Positions 1 through 11,673 of a stretch of DNA of 64,000 nucleotides are shown one piece after another. Both the position numbers and the translations under genes were made by a program. Origin of the DNA: Limnomonas spitsbergensis. Taxonomy: Eukaryota; Chlorophyta; Chlorophyceae; Chlamydomonadales. Under the pieces are notes generated by a model. The model made no database searches and had not been told where the DNA came from. It worked only from the letters and a program-made list of their open reading frames with translations. Numbering within the stretch: position 1 is the first letter of the stretch; every line of letters starts with the position of its first letter. The stretch lies in assembly GCA_037349105.1 (NCBI GenBank), contig JAYJMM010000111.1, positions 992,001 to 1,056,000 of the forward strand, in the 5' to 3' direction.

Positions 1-150
1 GCAAACGATGTAATGAACAGGTTGTAACAAGAAACACACAACAAACACAAGTATTTCTTACCTCCTTGTTCCCTGTCACAGAGGCCACGGCCATGAGCCT
101 GGGCTCAATGATTGCCCCAGGGTTTGATAGTGCCAAGAGGACCCTGACAC

Positions 151-915
151 CTGGAGCGAGCGTGTCATCTGGCCTTGCAATAGGGCCCACATACGCGCAA
201 GACCAAGAAGCAGGGGGGACTGATTCCACAGATAGGGACCCTCCCGCGCTGTCGAAAGCAGCTGCTTAAGGACAACAACACTCAACTGCCTGTGAAGAGG
301 AGGGGAAAGGTGCAGATTTATTTTTTTGTGTGTTCGGTTGAGGGTGTTCTCGCGTGATAACCAAGGCCCATGCAACAAAGAACCTTGCATGAGCTCGCAA
401 TAGATGGCCTTACCTGGGCCCTGCTGCCTGAAAGACAGCATAGTTGATGATGAACCAGGATTTGCAAGGAGATCCTTGATGTCCCTTGGCTGCTATCCTC
501 TGCAGCATCAGAAGTTGGAGGTCACTCGAGGTAGCAGTCACTCAACAATGTAGTAGAAGTCAGGCTCAGTCAAATTTCGCAGTGCGAGGGCAGACCACCT
601 GACATGTTTAGCATTGATACACGTCGTGGACATCCTACCTCCTCTCCTCGTTTTACGTGTCCTCTGTCGCATATCCACCGTCGGTTTGAAGTGAGGTTCA
701 CGACAGATCTGAGGCAGAGAACACATTCGTCTGCTTTTGCTTCCCCGCCAGCTTCAACGACTCCATACTTCACCTACAAATGATGAATCACTGTGAAGTC
801 AGGCAGCGTGAGGACGAGAGAATTATGACGAGTTTCTTACCGTTGCTCCCGGATCTTGAGATTTCGAGCGCATCCCGCTCCTGGTAGCTGATGCATGCCT
901 TAATCTTGTATCCAT
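151..915 (-). CDS. Unrecognised split gene with a small Cys/His cluster; 5' end in window, 3' part off the left edge
   Basis: I do not recognise the product. Four minus-strand exons fit together in phase with GT-AG borders: 841-915 (25 codons from ATG at 915), 639-773 (45 codons), 414-499 and 151-289. Exon 2 carries a C-x2-C followed about 15 residues later by C-x3-H (ECVLC, then WICDRGH), which suggests a zinc-binding knuckle. Exon 3 reads KGHQGSPCKSWFIINYAVFQ and exon 4 is Leu-rich. Acceptors TTTGTAG, GCTGCAG and TTCACAG and donors GTAAGA, GTAGGA, GTAAGG and GTGTCA are all usable. The frame stays open across three junctions, which is the main support. Exon 4 may run on to a stop at about 76 instead of splicing at 150, and another donor-like GTAAGA lies near 60. 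A 53-bp satellite starts about 50 bp upstream of the ATG. Reality of the gene: moderate. Function: unknown. Confidence 0.5.
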
Positions 916-957
916 TTGTCGTCGGATATCATTTGAGACTGGTATGATCACGAGGGG

Positions 958-3260
958 CAGCTGGCAGGCTCTGACGGCACAATTGTTTGCACACAGCCTG
1001 AATCAGCGGTACCGGCAGCCACACCGCTAGTGATAGTGTTTGCACACAGCTTGAAGCAGCGGTACCGGCAGCCACACCGCTAGTGATAGTGTTTGCACAC
1101 AGCTTGAAGCAGCGGTACCGGCAGCCGCACCGCTAGTGATAGTGTTTGCACACAGCTTGAAGCAGCGGTACCGGCAGCTGCACCGCTAGTGATAGTGTTT
1201 GCACACAGCTTGAAGCAGCGGTACCGGCAGCTGCACCGCTAGTGATAGTGTTTGCACACAGCCTGAATCAGCGGTACCGGCAGCTGCACCGCTAGTGATA
1301 GTGTTTGCACACAGCCTGAATCAGCGGTACCGGCAGCTGCACCGCTAGCGACAGTGTTTGCACACAGCTTGAAGCAGCGGTACCGGCAGCTGCACCGCTA
1401 GTGATAGTGTTTGCACACAGCCTGAAGCAGCGGTACCGGCAGCTGCACCGCTAGTGATAGTGTTTGCACACAGCTTGAAGCAGCGGTACCGGCAGCCGCA
1501 CCGCTAGTGATAGTGTTTGCACACAGCTTGAAGCAGCGGTACCGGCAGCTGCACCGCTAGTGATAGTGTTTGCACACAGCTTGAAGCAGCGGTACCGGCA
1601 GCCGCACCGCTAGTGATAGTGTTTGCACACAGCTTGAAGCAGCGGTACCGGCAGCTGCACCGCTAGTGATAGTGTTTGCACACAGCTTGAAGCAGCGGTA
1701 CCGGCAGCTGCACCGCTAGTGATAGTGTTTGCACACAGCCTGAATCAGCGGTACCGGCAGCTGCACCGCTAGTGATAGTGTTTGCACACAGCCTGAATCA
1801 GCGGTACCGGCAGCTGCACCGCTAGCGACAGTGTTTGCACACAGCTTGAAGCAGCGGTACCGGCAGCTGCACCGCTAGTGATAGTGTTTGCACACAGCCT
1901 GAAGCAGCGGTACCGGCAGCTGCACCGCTAGTGATAGTGTTTGCACACAGCTTGAAGCAGCGGTACCGGCAGCCGCACCGCTAGTGATAGTGTTTGCACA
2001 CAGCTTGAAGCAGCGGTACCGGCAGCTGCACCGCTAGTGATAGTGTTTGCACACAGCTTGAAGCAGCGGTACCGGCAGCTGCACCGCTAGTGATAGTGTT
2101 TGCACACAGCCTGAATCAGCGGTACCGGCAGCTGCACCGCTAGTGATAGTGTTTGCACACAGCCTGAATCAGCGGTACCGGCAGCTGCACCGCTAGCGAC
2201 AGTGTTTGCACACAGCTTGAAGCAGCGGTACCGGCAGCTGCACCGCTAGTGATAGTGTTTGCACTCAGCTTGAAGCAGCGGTACCGGCAGCTGCACCGCT
2301 AGCGACAGTGTTTGCACACAGCCTGAATCAGCGGTACCGGCAGCTGCACCGCTAGTGATAGTGTTTGCACACAGCCTGAAGCAGCGGTACCGGCAGCTGC
2401 ACCGCTAGTGATAGTGTTTGCACACAGCTTGAAGCAGCGGTACCGGCAGCTGCACCGCTAGTGATAGTGTTTGCACACAGCCTGAAGCAGCGGTACCGGC
2501 AGCTGCACCGCTAGTGATAGTGTTTGCACACAGCTTGAAGCAGCGGTACCGGCAGCTGCACCGCTAGTGATAGTGTTTGCACACAGCTTGAAGCAGCGGT
2601 ACCGGCAGCTGCACCGCTAGTGATAGTGTTTGCACACAGCCTGAAGCAGCGGTACCGGCAGCTGCACCGCTAGTGATAGTGTTTGCACACAGCTTGAAGC
2701 AGCGGTACCGGCAGCTGCACCGCTAGTGATAGTGTTTGCACACAGCCTGAAGCAGCGGTACCGGCAGCTGCACCGCTAGTGATAGTGTTTGCACACAGCC
2801 TGAATCAGCGGTACCGGCAGCTGCACCGCTAGTGATAGTGTTTGCACACAGCCTGAAGCAGCGGTACCGGCAGCTGCACCGCTAGTGATAGTGTTTGCAC
2901 ACAGCTTGAAGCAGCGGTACCGGCAGCTGCACCGCTAGTGATAGTGTTTGCACACAGCCTGAAGCAGCGGTACCGGCAGCTGCACCGCTAGTGATAGTGT
3001 TTGCACACAGCCTAAAGTAGCGGTACCGGCAGCTGCACCGCTAGTGATAGTGTTTGCACACAGCCTGAAGTAGCGGTACCGGCAGCTGCACCGCTAGTGA
3101 CAGTGTTTGCACACAGCCTGAATCAGCGGTACCGGCAGCTGCACCGCTAGCGACAGTGTTTGCACACAGCCTGAAGCAGCGGTACCGGCAGCCGCACCGC
3201 ACCGCTAGTGACAGTGATTGCACACACCATGAAGTAGTGGTACCACAGCTGCACAGGTGA
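958..3260. repeat. 53-bp tandem satellite, about 43 copies
   Basis: The unit is 53 bp, for example GTGATAG at 1030 and again at 1083. Every unit has a GGTACC and most have a GCAGCTGC palindrome. Both lie inside an AGCGGT...ACCGCT inverted pair, so each unit can fold into a hairpin. Variant units (CTAGCGACAG) recur at 1347 and 1824, which is 477 bp or nine units, so blocks of units were duplicated together. The last units at 3180-3290 are decayed. It is non-coding, and short ORFs in it are chance. Confidence 0.95.
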
Positions 3261-3555
3261 TGACAATGTTTGCACACAGCCTGAGCCATTCTACACACAA
3301 GCTTGGGCCACTGGCCATCAAAACAGGACATCATGTGAATGTACTAAACTCGGGCGCTTAGCTCATTCATTACCATTGCTGCGTTCTAGGCTTATGGTTA
3401 AAGCTTCTTCATTTATTCAGTGACACCGGGATGCAGAGCAATACCCTCAGTTCCGGTGTTCCAGGTTGATGGTCTAAGTCTGTTCATCGATTTAGTTACG
3501 GTACAAACAGATTTTTTCATTTACACCAGGCTTAAGTGCTAACTACCCTGAGCCA
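3261..3555. other. Spacer without recognisable features
   Basis: Decayed edge of the 53-bp satellite followed by AT-richer unique sequence. No supportable exon or RNA gene was seen. Confidence 0.5.
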
Positions 3556-3559
3556 GACA

Positions 3560-4200
3560 GGAAATACGGGTGGAGCGCTGCACCCACCGGCTTGGCACAG
3601 GAAATACAGGCCGTTGCGATGCATGACAATGAAGCACAACACCCACCGGTTGGGCACAGGAAATACGGGCAGCTGCGGTGCAAGCCGGCGAAGTGCTGCA
3701 CCCACTGGTTGGGAACAGGAAATATTGGCGGTTGGGGTGCATGCCGGTGATGCGCTGCACCCACAGGTAGGGCACAGAAAATACGGGCGGTTGGGGTGCA
3801 TGCCGTTGATGCGCTGCACCCACCGGTAGAGCACAATAAATACGGGCGGTTGTGGTGCATGCCAGTGCTGCACCCACCGGCTGGGCACAGGAAATACGGG
3901 TGGCTGCTGTTCATACTGGTGAAGCGCTGCACCGAACGGTAGGGCACATAAAGTACAGCTGTACGGCTGGTTGGGGTGCATGCCGGTGAAGCGCTGCATC
4001 GACCGGCTGGGCACAGGAAGTACGGGCGGTTGCGGTGCATGACAATGAAGCGCTGCACCCACCGGCTGGGCACAGGATATACAGGCCGTTGCGGTGCATG
4101 CCAATGAAGCGGTGCACCCACCAGTTAAGCGCTGCACCCACCGGTAGGGCACAGGAAATATGGGCGGTTGCGGTGCACACCGGTCTGCACCTCATAATGC
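3560..4200. repeat. 59-60 bp tandem repeat, about 10 diverged copies
   Basis: Each unit contains GCGCTGCACCCACCGG, then GGGCACAGGAAATACGGG, then a GGTGCATGCC segment. Copies differ by substitutions and small indels. From 4200 to about 4640 a more distant relative continues with the same GGGCACTG/GCGCTG themes. ORFs on both strands come from the lack of stops and not from a gene. Confidence 0.85.
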
Positions 4201-4639
4201 GTTACCCTCATGAGCCAGTCCCCCTGGAAAGAGCGTAGCACCCACTTGCATGGCACTGTCCATACGGGCAAGCGCTGAGCATGCGGGTGGGGCACTACGC
4301 CCATCGGAGGGGCACAGTAATCCGGGCGGGCGCTGTGCACAGTAAATAATACGGGCGGACACTGCAGGTGGGTGGGGCACTACACCAGTCCGCAGAATGC
4401 GAGGCATATGGCCGGCGTTGCCCATCGGGCAGGGTGCTGTGCATGCGCATGAGGTGATCGGGTGCTACGGATTCGAGTACCGGTAGGGCACTGTGCAAAC
4501 AGGCCGGCGATAGGAATACCAGGAAGTGCTAGTATACGCGTGGGGCGCTGCTCATGCTCGGGGGAAATGCCAATGCATGAAGGGCGTTGTGCATGCATGC
4601 GGGGCGCTGCGCTTGGGCGATGTGCATACGGTATGGGCA

Positions 4640-5780
4640 AGGCACAACACATGCCAGACATGCAAGCTGGAAAACGAGTCCCACAGCGCCGACTCTACCT
4701 GACACTGAGGGCTCTACCGCTGTATCCTTCTGTTGCTGCCTTCTCTACCCTTGTCGCAGCTGCTGACCGTTTGCTTAGGGCGGCAAATTATGAGCTGCTG
4801 GATAACTCTCGCTCATGCACACAAGTTGGTAGGCTTCCGCTGCTGCAGCTTAGTGAACTTGATTAGGCTTCTTGGAAGCCTTGGGGAGCTTATCATAAAA
4901 GTTCCAACGTACTGGGAGTCACTCAGTAGTCAGACCGGTCGTCAAAGTGAGCTCTCAAGCGCCCCGTGCGCTCCACAACCTTTCTTCGTCAATGAGGGCT
5001 AGATTTCCCAGTAAGTTGAAGCCTAACCAAAGTACTACAAGTTTCGATCGCATTCGAAGTCTGCGAGGCGTGAGAAAGTCACTGCTGTAAGTTGTTATAA
5101 GTCGGTTGCCTACAGTACATGGGTCCAAATCATGGGGCCAAATCAAGCACTCTCATGTTACCGACGATTTGATGACCCGCGAGCTTCGCAATGAAGGGCG
5201 TCCATTATATAGACGGAGGCGCATATGCATCGTATGGTTCACTACTGCCGTATTTATGGCTTGGACTTCAGTGAGACTGTGAATGTTGCACACGCAGCGC
5301 TTTGCACAGCTTTGAGTTATTTATATAGCAATTATACTCTGATGCTATTCTATCACTGGAACAACGCGTGGAAATGTCCAGTGCAGAAAAACGCAAGGTC
5401 TTCCTACAGGAGCGGACAAGCTCCGGGCGGAGTAAATCTGCCTCTAAAACTACCTAGTCTAGCTATGTGCGCATGACCATGACTATGGTGAGGCATCTGA
5501 CCCACCAGATCTTCCTATCAACCAACCCCTGATAGGCCTGATAAGTGAGCGTTCCATCTCAACAGGCTTATCAATCAAAGAGGCATGATAAACCAGCTCT
5601 CCGAATTTGCCATGATTTGCCAATCAACCCTGAGCACCATTATCAAGGTGATAATCAACGCATAATCAACCGTGAAGGGTTTATCAAGCTTATGGTGTAA
5701 TAACAGGCAATTTATCAAGCTGGGCCTTGATAACCCCTTGATAATGTCATGCCCAACCTGATAAATAGGGGGGGTTCTGT
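4640..5780. other. Intergenic stretch, nothing supportable
   Basis: Mixed-composition sequence with short ORFs only. I could not assemble exons with matching splice phase on either strand, and I see no RNA gene. Confidence 0.4.
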
Positions 5781-6302
5781 CATAGTGGATGGTTTCTGAG
5801 GAATTCTGGTTTCTGATGGTTTCCGATGCGTTCTGATTTCTGAGGGATTCTGACAATTTCTGATGGATTCTGATGGCTTCTGGCTTCCCATAGTTCTGAT
5901 GGTTTTTCAGGGGTTCTGACCCGGTCTTGACTTCCAACAAGCATGACAATGGTGAAGGTACCGGATTCTGTATGCCCTGATCAGGCCAGAGAGAGACCGG
6001 GAACCCAGAGGCCTGAGTCGAGTTTTCGGTACCTTGGTTGGACCTAGGGTTCGCCACGGGTTTCAGTGAGTATTCTTTGGTGCCTTTCTTTGGTGAATTT
6101 CCTTTTGTTGATTTCCTGCAGTGGATTTTCTTCAGTGGATTTTTTTCAACCGACTGGCTGGATTGCAGTCAGGTGTTTAGGAGGGTTCCGGGTTAGGGAA
6201 TTGACAAGTTCTGAGTGTACATATTTTCCGATCCCAGTTTCAGTACCACCCCTAGTCCGGCTCCCCACGCACGCCCGGTGTGCGTTGAGTGAGGAGCGGG
6301 GG
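5780..6302. repeat. Degenerate TTCTGATGG-type short repeats and spacer
   Basis: From 5785 to about 5920 the words TTTCTGATGG, TTCTGA and GATTCTGA recur irregularly about every 10-15 bp. From 6060 to 6300 there is unique sequence leading into the 235-bp direct repeat. No coding evidence. Confidence 0.45.
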
Positions 6303-7413
6303 GCGAGTAAAGTAGGGGCGGTACCCACAGCTAGGGGCGCCCAGGTAGACCAGTCTTCTCTCTTATGCGGTACGCGGTACCAAGTTACTCCTTTACAGCC
6401 CTTGTACCTCCGCAGCGTAGTACAAGAGGCACGTGTGTACAGGTGTTGAACCTTAGTTGTGAGTAGTTTGAGCCTCTCTAAGGCAGTAAGGACAGCTTAC
6501 ACCATTTTGGCACGGTTACTGCTTTATGGTGCGACAGCTGTCACGGTATAATGCAGTATACGTGCCAAAACCGTAGGGACCGCTGACGCGTCCCCGTAGA
6601 CTCCGCAGCTTCCCTGCGGAGCCCCCTTTTTAGGGTTAGGAGCCCAGCTTCCCACTTTCGGGAAGGTCTGAGGCAGGGTTTCCCGTACTCAGTGCATAGG
6701 GCTTGCCGGGACCTTTGAATCCCGGCTTGCACGCTTGACGTTCACTTCGTTCCTTTTAAGTGGACAGGCCTCTATTTGTAACCAGCACCGGCTAGATCTC
6801 GGAGACCTACCCAGTGAAGTGCATCAAAGCCAGTACCACTAAGCCAGTCAAGCCTAGATCAGCGACCCCGCCATCTAGCAAGCTCGAGAACACCTAACCC
6901 GAAGCCCTGCCCTACCTAGGACTACGTCGTCCGCAGTCTACGGCTACGGCTTCGCCCGCTACGCGCGGTAAGTAACTCATAACGACCTGCAGGGTTCGCG
7001 ACCCGACAGGCCATTAGTCGCAGCTCTACAAGCGACCAGCTCCACGCCTGTCATCTAGAAGTTCCAGCCACAGCTTAACGCGCTGCGCATTCGCGGCCAG
7101 CGTGTAGACGCTGAGTCCGCCCGTAGGCGTCCGCCACTCAGTGGGGAAGAAGTCCGCCACGGACCCGAAGCAACCATCGCGAGTAAAGTAGGGGCGGTAC
7201 CCACAGCTAGGGGCGCCCAGGTAGACCAGTCTTCTCTCTTATGCGGTACGCGGTACCAAGTTACTCCTTTACAGCCCTTGTACCTCCGCAGCGTAGTACA
7301 AGAGGCACGTGTGTACAGGTGTTGAACCTTAGTTGTGAGTAGTTTGAGCCTCTCTAAGGCAGTAAGGACAGCTTACACCATTTTGGCACGGTTACTGCTT
7401 TATGGTGCGACAG
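6303..7413 (-). mobile_element. Small element with 235-bp direct terminal repeats (TRIM-like candidate)
   Basis: Positions 6303-6537 and 7179-7413 are identical by eye over 235 bp and flank about 640 bp with no long ORF. This is the layout of a terminal-repeat retrotransposon in miniature. On the minus strand the repeat begins (C)TGTCGCACC, and 2 nt after its far end comes TGGTTGCTTCGGGTCC, a plausible tRNA primer-binding site. A purine tract before the second repeat and a clear target-site duplication were not found. The left repeat is followed at once by an inverted relative of its own end (6538-6575), making a palindrome. A segmental duplication or DIRS-like element is the alternative. Confidence 0.5.
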
Positions 7414-8280
7414 GGAGGGCAAGTGGAAAGGGGAAGGAGTGGTAAGGAGGGGCGAAACAGTGGGGGGTAGAGGAGTAGGGTGAGCTGTAGGGAGGGTAAG
7501 GGGTCCCATGGATTGAAGGGCGATGGCCACGTTACGGAGGGGCCCCTCTGGCAAGCTGTGCGGCTGGGGGGTGGAGCGTAGGGTGAGGATGCCTTGCGCA
7601 ATGTCTTGCTGGGTAGAGATGGTGGCAGCAAGGAGGGTGCGTGCAGGGTGCAGGTTGGGACAGGAGTGGACGAGAAGCATGGTGGCGAGGGTGGTCCAAG
7701 GAGGTTGAGCTGACGGGATGTAGGGAAGAAGGAGGGTAGGAGAGGTGCAAGCCTCCAGATTTTGAACCGGTGGTATCTAGAGAGTTAGAGAAGGCGGGTG
7801 TTGCACTCGCCCACCTGAATCGGTCTGCAGCCTTATCGTACAGGTAACAAGGATAGACTGAACCGTTGGCTGCCCGTTGGGTTGGCTGCTAGCTAAAGGC
7901 CAGGTCCGCATCAGCCAAGTGTCACTCCTCGACAACCGCATTGTAAGGTGCTCAGCTGGATCGAAAGAGAAAAAAGGGAACGCCGGTGTAATGCAATACA
8001 AGTTGTTGCCAACCCTTACAAAGAATTTTGCATACCACGTTCCACATCTAATACGGCTTCCTTCATCTAATACGGTACCTAATTGTACATGTACAATTTT
8101 GCTCCTCTCAGTGTTGTCCTTAACACGGGTTGTGACTTTTGTGTCTCTTTTACATCTATATGCTATAAGCAAACAAGTGGTGCAGTGGTACAACACTGAT
8201 GTCAACCATAGCATTGTCGAGGATGCGAAAAGTGTTGGCCATTGACCTGCTGGTTAATTGACTATAAATACCTTCTTGCC
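7414..8280. other. Spacer; minus-strand ORF interrupted by the TRIM-like element
   Basis: A Pro/Leu/Ser/Thr-rich minus-strand open frame runs from about 7680 into the terminal repeat at 7413. I recognise no domain in it. From 7750 to 8280 the sequence is unique, with a short plus-strand ORF of 122 codons (7877-8245) that has no recognisable motif. Neither is called as a gene. Confidence 0.3.
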
Positions 8281-8289
8281 TCATATCAT

Positions 8290-8740
8290 ATTAAGAGGAA
8301 CGAAAAGGATGCGATCCGGCCGAGTCTTTTTGAGCAGGACCCAAGGGGGTCAGTCAATGTCATTGACTGATTTCCTCTCCGGTTGTTGCCCTGTTGGTAA
8401 GCCAACCACAATATTTAACACACTGCTGGACATACTCTGAGCGCTACACTTCCCGTTTAGTTAGGCGCCCACGCGGCTTGAGGCTTGGGAGGGGCAAGGT
8501 TTACTTCGGGCTGCCTTTTCCTTTGGGGGGGGTACTAGTTCTTTCCTTGGTTTTCTTCTCCTTCTTTCCCTCTTAAGTTTCTTTTCTTCCAACGAGACAG
8601 TTGGGCGCCCACGCGGCCGAGCCTTTTTGTGCAGGGCCCAGAGGTGTTATGTCATTGAGTTAGGCGCCCACGCGGCCAAGCCTTTTCGAGCAGGGACCAC
8701 TCCAGAGGTGTTACGTCATTGACTCCGGGCGCCACACCAC
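8290..8740. mobile_element. Cluster of short interspersed element ends (TGACGTTACA family)
   Basis: Three copies of a roughly 50-bp motif lie here: a GGCGCCCACGCGGCC core, then GAGCCTTTTTGAGCAGGG, then AGAGGTGTTACGTCATTGA. The same motif, sometimes reverse-complemented, occurs at 43931-44016, 44160-44514, about 51170-51300 and 57643-57810. The stretch 8480-8650 is the reverse complement of the 57643-57810 copy, including its internal part. No ORF is present, so it behaves as a non-autonomous interspersed element. Confidence 0.6.
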
Positions 8741-11673
8741 TGAAAACAACAAACTGCCGAGCAATCCGAAAACAATGTTCACATCCTGGAGGAGTCAAAA
8801 TGCTTAGCTAACCAGAGCCATGGGAATCGCGAAGATCCAAACCTCAGCGGAGCATCACAATAGACAGGTGCCTGCAGACCGGTTGGGGCACTAATTAGTA
8901 TTTATAAATAAACTATGACATTAATGGCTGAAAACTGTGCCTTCCCGGGCTTGCCGCCAGTACACAAACACCAACCACTAGCGCTGGTATGAACCCCAGC
9001 CGTGCAACATAAATGTGTGATCCAGAGTCATGTGCCATCGTATGCCCTATCGTTTTTTTCACCATAGCACAAGAGCCTGTCTGAGTGGCCCACCACCCAT
9101 GACAAAGTCACTATACTGGTTTACGGGCACATTTCCCATGCATCAAATGTGATGCTCTGCTGAACTATAAAAACTCCACAGACGCAAATATGCTTGGGTG
9201 GCAGCCTGGAGCCATGCTGCATACGGTACTTTAGAACGGTGCATACCCGCACCATGCTACATAGTGTGACCTCCTGCATATCACTCACTGGATGAGTCAC
9301 AAATTGCACATCAATAAAACTGCAAAAGCACTGAAATCGATCCATGCATGGTAAACGACAGTAATCGCTGCTGTGCTGTATACGCCATCAATCCCGCCCC
9401 CCCTCCCGCAGCGCACATGTCTTATTCTTCGCACGCACCCGACAACCGTTGCGGGGCTGTCAGGCAGCCAGTGATGAGTCGCTCGAGACTCATCCATGAC
9501 CGGCTCACAGCCGGCAGCCCGCGCAACAAGGCCCGTCGCAACATCCCCCCCCCCCCCCGACCACATACCAGGATGTAGCTGACGTGCAATACAAAAACGC
9601 TGTTGCAAACTCCGACCGGCTCCGCGTCCCAGCCAACACACACATGCATTTACATACACACGCACGCCAGCACACAAGCCCGCATAATGGAGCGCGGGCC
9701 GAGAGGCCACGTCCGCGTCGCCAGCTTCCCACGCATGAAAGAAAGAAAGACTCCTCCTCCGCCGAAGCAGGAGGCGTGAGATCGCTCGACCCACAGCAGT
9801 TCTATCCTTAGTAGGATAGCCCGCTCACGACATTCTGCGTGGCACTTTCAACCAAGCGCCAGACGTTTCCCACGCATGCAACTAAGCTCCTCATTCAAAA
9901 CACACGCATGCCCTTGCCAGTGCACCTCCTCCTCTCGCCTCAATCGAGCATGTCCTCTGTCCAGGCTTCTGCACATGCTGCCCCTCGCAAGCTATACATG
10001 CTGCCGAAACGGCACTTATCCCAGTTGTCCAGGCTTATCCAGGCTTCTGCACATGCTGCCCCTCGCAAGCCGCAAGCCATACAGCCATACCTGCTGCTTT
10101 AAAGGCACTTATCCCAGTTGCTGTCAGGGCTTTGTCCAATTTATCCAGGTTGCTATCCGGGCTGCTATTCGGGCCGCTACCATGGCAGCCAACTGGGAAG
10201 GCACGGCGGGCAGCGTCTAGCTGCTCCCAGCTGGCAGCGCATCTCTACCCGCAGCGGGGGGTGGCTGCCTTGCTGGCGGTGGTTCCTTCCGGCCATTCAG
10301 GCTCCTGTCGGGGCGACCAATCCTGATTCAGTGGCGGCAGGTGTGGCCTCCCGGCCCATTGCAACAGTTGCCTCCTTGCTCCCGGAGGCAGGCAGAAGAT
10401 CTTTGCCGGGGGCGGGCGCGGCAGCCGGCGCCTCCTTGCCTGCAGCAGCAGCGGGGGGCGGGTCCCGGCTCAGCTGCCGCTGTTTGGGGCCCATCGGCCA
10501 GCGACCGCCGCCGGTGGTTCCGGAGCCGTTGGCCAGCAGCTTGGTCGGTGCGCTGTGACGGAGTGCCAGAGCCGCGGCAGGCCCGCCGTCGTACACTCGC
10601 AGACACCTGCATGGCGGAAAAGAAAGGGAAGGAAATTAAAGCGAAGAACATTAATGGGAAGAAATTAAAGGGAAGAAAATAAAAGGGAAGGAAATAGAAG
10701 GGAAGACAATTGAAGGGCAGCACATGCATGGTAGTTCAGGGATTAAGGTTGAAGGGCATCATCTGCATGAGGGGCGGGTGGGCGGGTTCAGGTTGGGGGT
10801 CTCCCTCGACAAATGACGTGAGCAACATATGACCGGTTCGTGGTTAAGGGTGAAGGGACAAAATCCTGAACCCTCAGCTCCCTAAAGCCTTTACCTAAAA
10901 CCCTTGATCTAAAACCCTACATAAATCATGTCATGCAAGGGAATGAGGGTTCATGACACGGTGTGGTGTGGGCTCAGGCCAAGGCCGTGTTCTTCCGATC
11001 ATAACCAGGAGATGCCGTTAGGCTGGCAGGCAGTTACATGGGGAAGTAAGACCGATACGTCCTAGTCAAACATCTGGGACCGAACGATTGTTGAATTCAA
11101 CAAACACTCGATGTGTGCTTTCGGTTTGCATGAGGAACAGGTGGGTGAGGCAGGAGGTGGGTGGGCTGAAACACTTGTGACCCAACATTGTTATATTCAA
11201 CACGAGATGTGTGTTTTGATTTGTATTAGGAATTGCTAGGGGGGGCGGGAGGTGGGTTGGCGCAAGCCCCATGTAGACCACGTACAGCTGCCCCACCCCC
11301 CTGTGGCCCCTCACTCCATGTCACAGACCCATCTGTTGTTCTTACATCCCCACATCTCTGTTGTGTTCACAATTTACACCAGCAGCTACACATCCACCAA
11401 ACAGCATTTTTAAAAGGGTTGGGCAATGCAAGCCGCAAGGATAAAAGAAGTTGGAGGAAGCTAGAGAATGAAGGGCTGTATAAAATACGGGGTAGCGGAC
11501 AATGGCACGCCCACACAAATTCCCATATTCCTCCGTATTTCTTTGGTCGCCGATCGCCTGAGGTTCCCCTGTCCCACAGCACATGGATCCCACTTGTCAA
11601 TGGCAGTCCCTGCCATGACAAAAGGGTTCAGATTTGTACCCCCCCCCTTTTCAATCCACGCCAGGGTCCCACC
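8741..11673. other. Intergenic sequence, possible unassigned exon in the GC-rich part
   Basis: This is the 3' flank of the SUZ12-like gene. A short direct duplication (GCTTCTGCACATGCTGCCCC at about 9965 and 10049) is visible. The GC-rich block at about 10150-10610 has open frames on both strands, rich in Pro, Ala and Gly, and could hold an exon, but I found no domain and no phase-matched partner. Short TTTAGGG-like traces occur near 10880-10920. An echo of the last SUZ12 exon lies at about 11583-11620. Confidence 0.3.
11583..11620 (-). repeat. Echo of SUZ12 last identified exon end and donor
   Basis: The minus strand here reads ACTGCCATTGACAAGTGGGA. This repeats the exon end and donor at 11668-11690 (CTGCCATTGACAG|GTGGGA) with a damaged donor. 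Confidence 0.6.

Noticed and set aside
69..150. Alternative minus-strand reading ending at a GTAAGA donor near 60 (frame with ALSNPGAIIEP)
   Set aside because: The frame is open but does not join in phase to the exon at 414-499, whereas the 151-289 exon does. It could still belong to a downstream exon, so this is only a mild rejection.
958..3260. CRISPR-like regular repeats
   Set aside because: The 53-bp units are contiguous with no variable spacers, and the genome is eukaryotic.
10118..10596. GC-rich ORFs on both strands as a gene
   Set aside because: No domain, no phase-matched neighbour and both strands open. Kept only as a possible unassigned exon.
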